A stretch of 64,000 nucleotides of DNA from Cruorifilaria tuberocauda (taxonomy: Eukaryota > Nematoda > Chromadorea > Rhabditida > Onchocercidae), in NCBI GenBank assembly GCA_013365365.1, contig JABVXU010000018.1, forward strand, positions 335,253 through 399,252. The letters run 5' to 3'. Made by a program: the position numbers and the translations under genes. Under the pieces are notes generated by a model, which made no database searches, was not told the DNA's origin, and saw only the letters and a program-made list of their open reading frames with translations. Positions 62,371 through 64,000 of this stretch are shown piece by piece; the first letter of the stretch is position 1; every line of letters begins with the position of its first letter.

Positions 62371-64000
62371 TACAAAGTAACAATCATCCAATCAGTATTA
62401 AGGAATTCCAAAAATACATTTATTTCATTTTCATTTTCATCAGCAATTATATTTTGAATTTGCTAGGAGTATAATGCAACAAAGTAAATAAATGGACAAC
62501 CAAGTAATTAAAGTAAACAAGCAAAGAATTGATTAATTAATTAGCAACAAAGACAGGCAAGCAAAACAATCAAATAAGTAAACAAATAAATAAATACAAT
62601 AATGAAAGAAATGGATAACAATGAAATGATCATCAATAACTGTAATTTCAGTACAAATTGCAATTTTAAAAATTTTTTACAATAGAATGGAGAGAGAATT
62701 GAGTTTAATTAAAATGAATTTTGATAATTTATTTCAAAATTTTTGTGAAATTATTAGAATTTAATGAGTCTCTTCTCTCCTAGTATTAGTAATTAGTAAG
62801 TTATTGAGTTTGTTGTTTTAAATATCATTGTCCTTTGACCTTATTCATTTAATTAAATTTATCTATAAGTGATAATTTTAAAAAATTTGCTCAGTGAGAA
62901 TCGAAGAATTTTCGTTATCTTTTTGATCCTTCACTTCATTGAATTTTCTTTTTTAATTTGACTATCATTGTTTTAAATGATAACATCATTAATCGTAATT
63001 CATGAAAAATTCTATTTTAGAACAGAAAATAATTACTGAAACTAATTCGCTTCTCATTTTCGTTCAAAAAAGCATTTAAACAACCTTTTCTTTTACAGAA
63101 TAATCCCCTAAGTAATACTAGTAATACTAATTACGGTTTTCAGTTAAGTAAAAATTAAAGATTTAAGTTATTTCATACTTTCTTTTTTTGCCAATTAACC
63201 TTTTGTTTATCATTAATTTAATTTCCTACATACATAAACAAAAATGATAAATGCAAATTTCTTTTTTGTAATATTTACGGAGATAATTTTTTAAAATCAC
63301 GATTACTGAAGAATAATTTTCTAATGAATTAGGTAGTAGTGAGCTAATAAATTAGACAGGTAGGAATTAATTAGCACTCAAATCTTCAAAAATAAATATT
63401 TGCGCTTTAAGTATCACTTATGTATCCCTTGTTTTCTGGGAATTGATATCAATAAATCAGTAATTCTTTGTTTTAAAGAAATTAATGAAATTGAAATTTG
63501 TTGAAAAGGAAGAATTGGTGAAAAAAGTGACAAGAAAAGAGGTCATTCCCTTTTTTGTTTCCTTTTTTTCTGTTTATTTCTTTTATTGGAATATTTTCCA
63601 TTTCAGAAAACCAAATTCCTTTAACATTTGGGTTAGTAAATTTTAATTTGATAAAATCACTGTTATCTTATCATTTTCTCAAACTTTTTTTTGTTAAATA
63701 CTGTTAATGACTTTTAGAAAAGATTAAAAACTGTTATCACTTAGTACTAATATCATTGATATTATTGATATTGTTATTATTATTGAAATCAAAATGATTG
63801 ATGAATTTTTGAAATGCTTTTAAAATTGTTGAATTATATAAATTTCCAATTTCTCCTCTCAATCGTATTTCTCCCATATGTTAACAATCAATCTTATCAT
63901 ATCTTTCCTGGAAAATTCTATGATAACTTAAATCGCAAATATATAAAAGAAAATTGTTTGAGTGTAAAAAGCTTTTTCACTATTTTTTTTAGAAGTAAAT

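Larger units (their letters stand above)
61059..64000. other. AT-rich intergenic region, no gene seen
   Basis: No frame with convincing composition or splice sites. It has an AAT repeat (61,585-61,630), a 20-bp tandem duplication (62,331-62,370) and many TGATAA/TTATCA words. Confidence 0.55.

Overview
This is nuclear DNA of a nematode, most likely a clade III parasite such as a filarial worm. It is strongly AT-rich. Its genes are cut into many short exons by GT-AG introns, most with acceptors of the TTTCAG or TTTTAG kind, and it carries many simple repeats. There are no bacterial, viral or transposon genes and no CRISPR array. The organism is inferred from gene structure and protein families; nothing names the species.

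Layout. 1-19,527: a gene-poor stretch rich in microsatellites and in TGATAA/TTATCA motifs, with one convincing orphan coding exon (18,345-18,516). 19,528-29,714 (+): a 27-exon BAZ2-family chromatin remodelling subunit (TAM, DDT, WHIM, two PHD fingers, bromodomain). 29,715-34,130: convergent intergenic space. 34,131-36,184 (-): DBF4, the regulatory subunit of the CDC7 kinase. 37,409-38,289 (-): a 168-residue protein I do not recognise. 38,521-38,736 (+): a possible 71-residue protein. 38,963-39,704 (-): a four-helix membrane protein. 40,759-41,013 (+): a possible small secreted protein. 41,582-45,546 (-): NDUFA10, a mitochondrial complex I subunit. 48,553-53,767 (-): a MADF-BESS type transcription factor with glutamine-rich middle. 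About 54,830-54,960: a CpG-rich divergent promoter. 55,256-57,000 (+): an SRR1-like protein. 57,383-57,810 (-): a probable 3' part of an unrecognised gene. 60,811-61,058 (+): a candidate two-exon 58-residue membrane protein. The rest to 64,000 is AT-rich spacer.

The recognisable genes are conserved housekeeping or chromatin genes with no shared pathway. BAZ2, MADF-BESS and DBF4 act in the nucleus, NDUFA10 in mitochondria. Several minus-strand genes follow one another between 34 and 54 kb, but the gaps (0.7-3 kb) and the lack of clear spacing signals do not make an operon case. Exon borders were read by eye from splice consensus and reading phase. Within each recognised gene the phases agree across all junctions, except at the places flagged.
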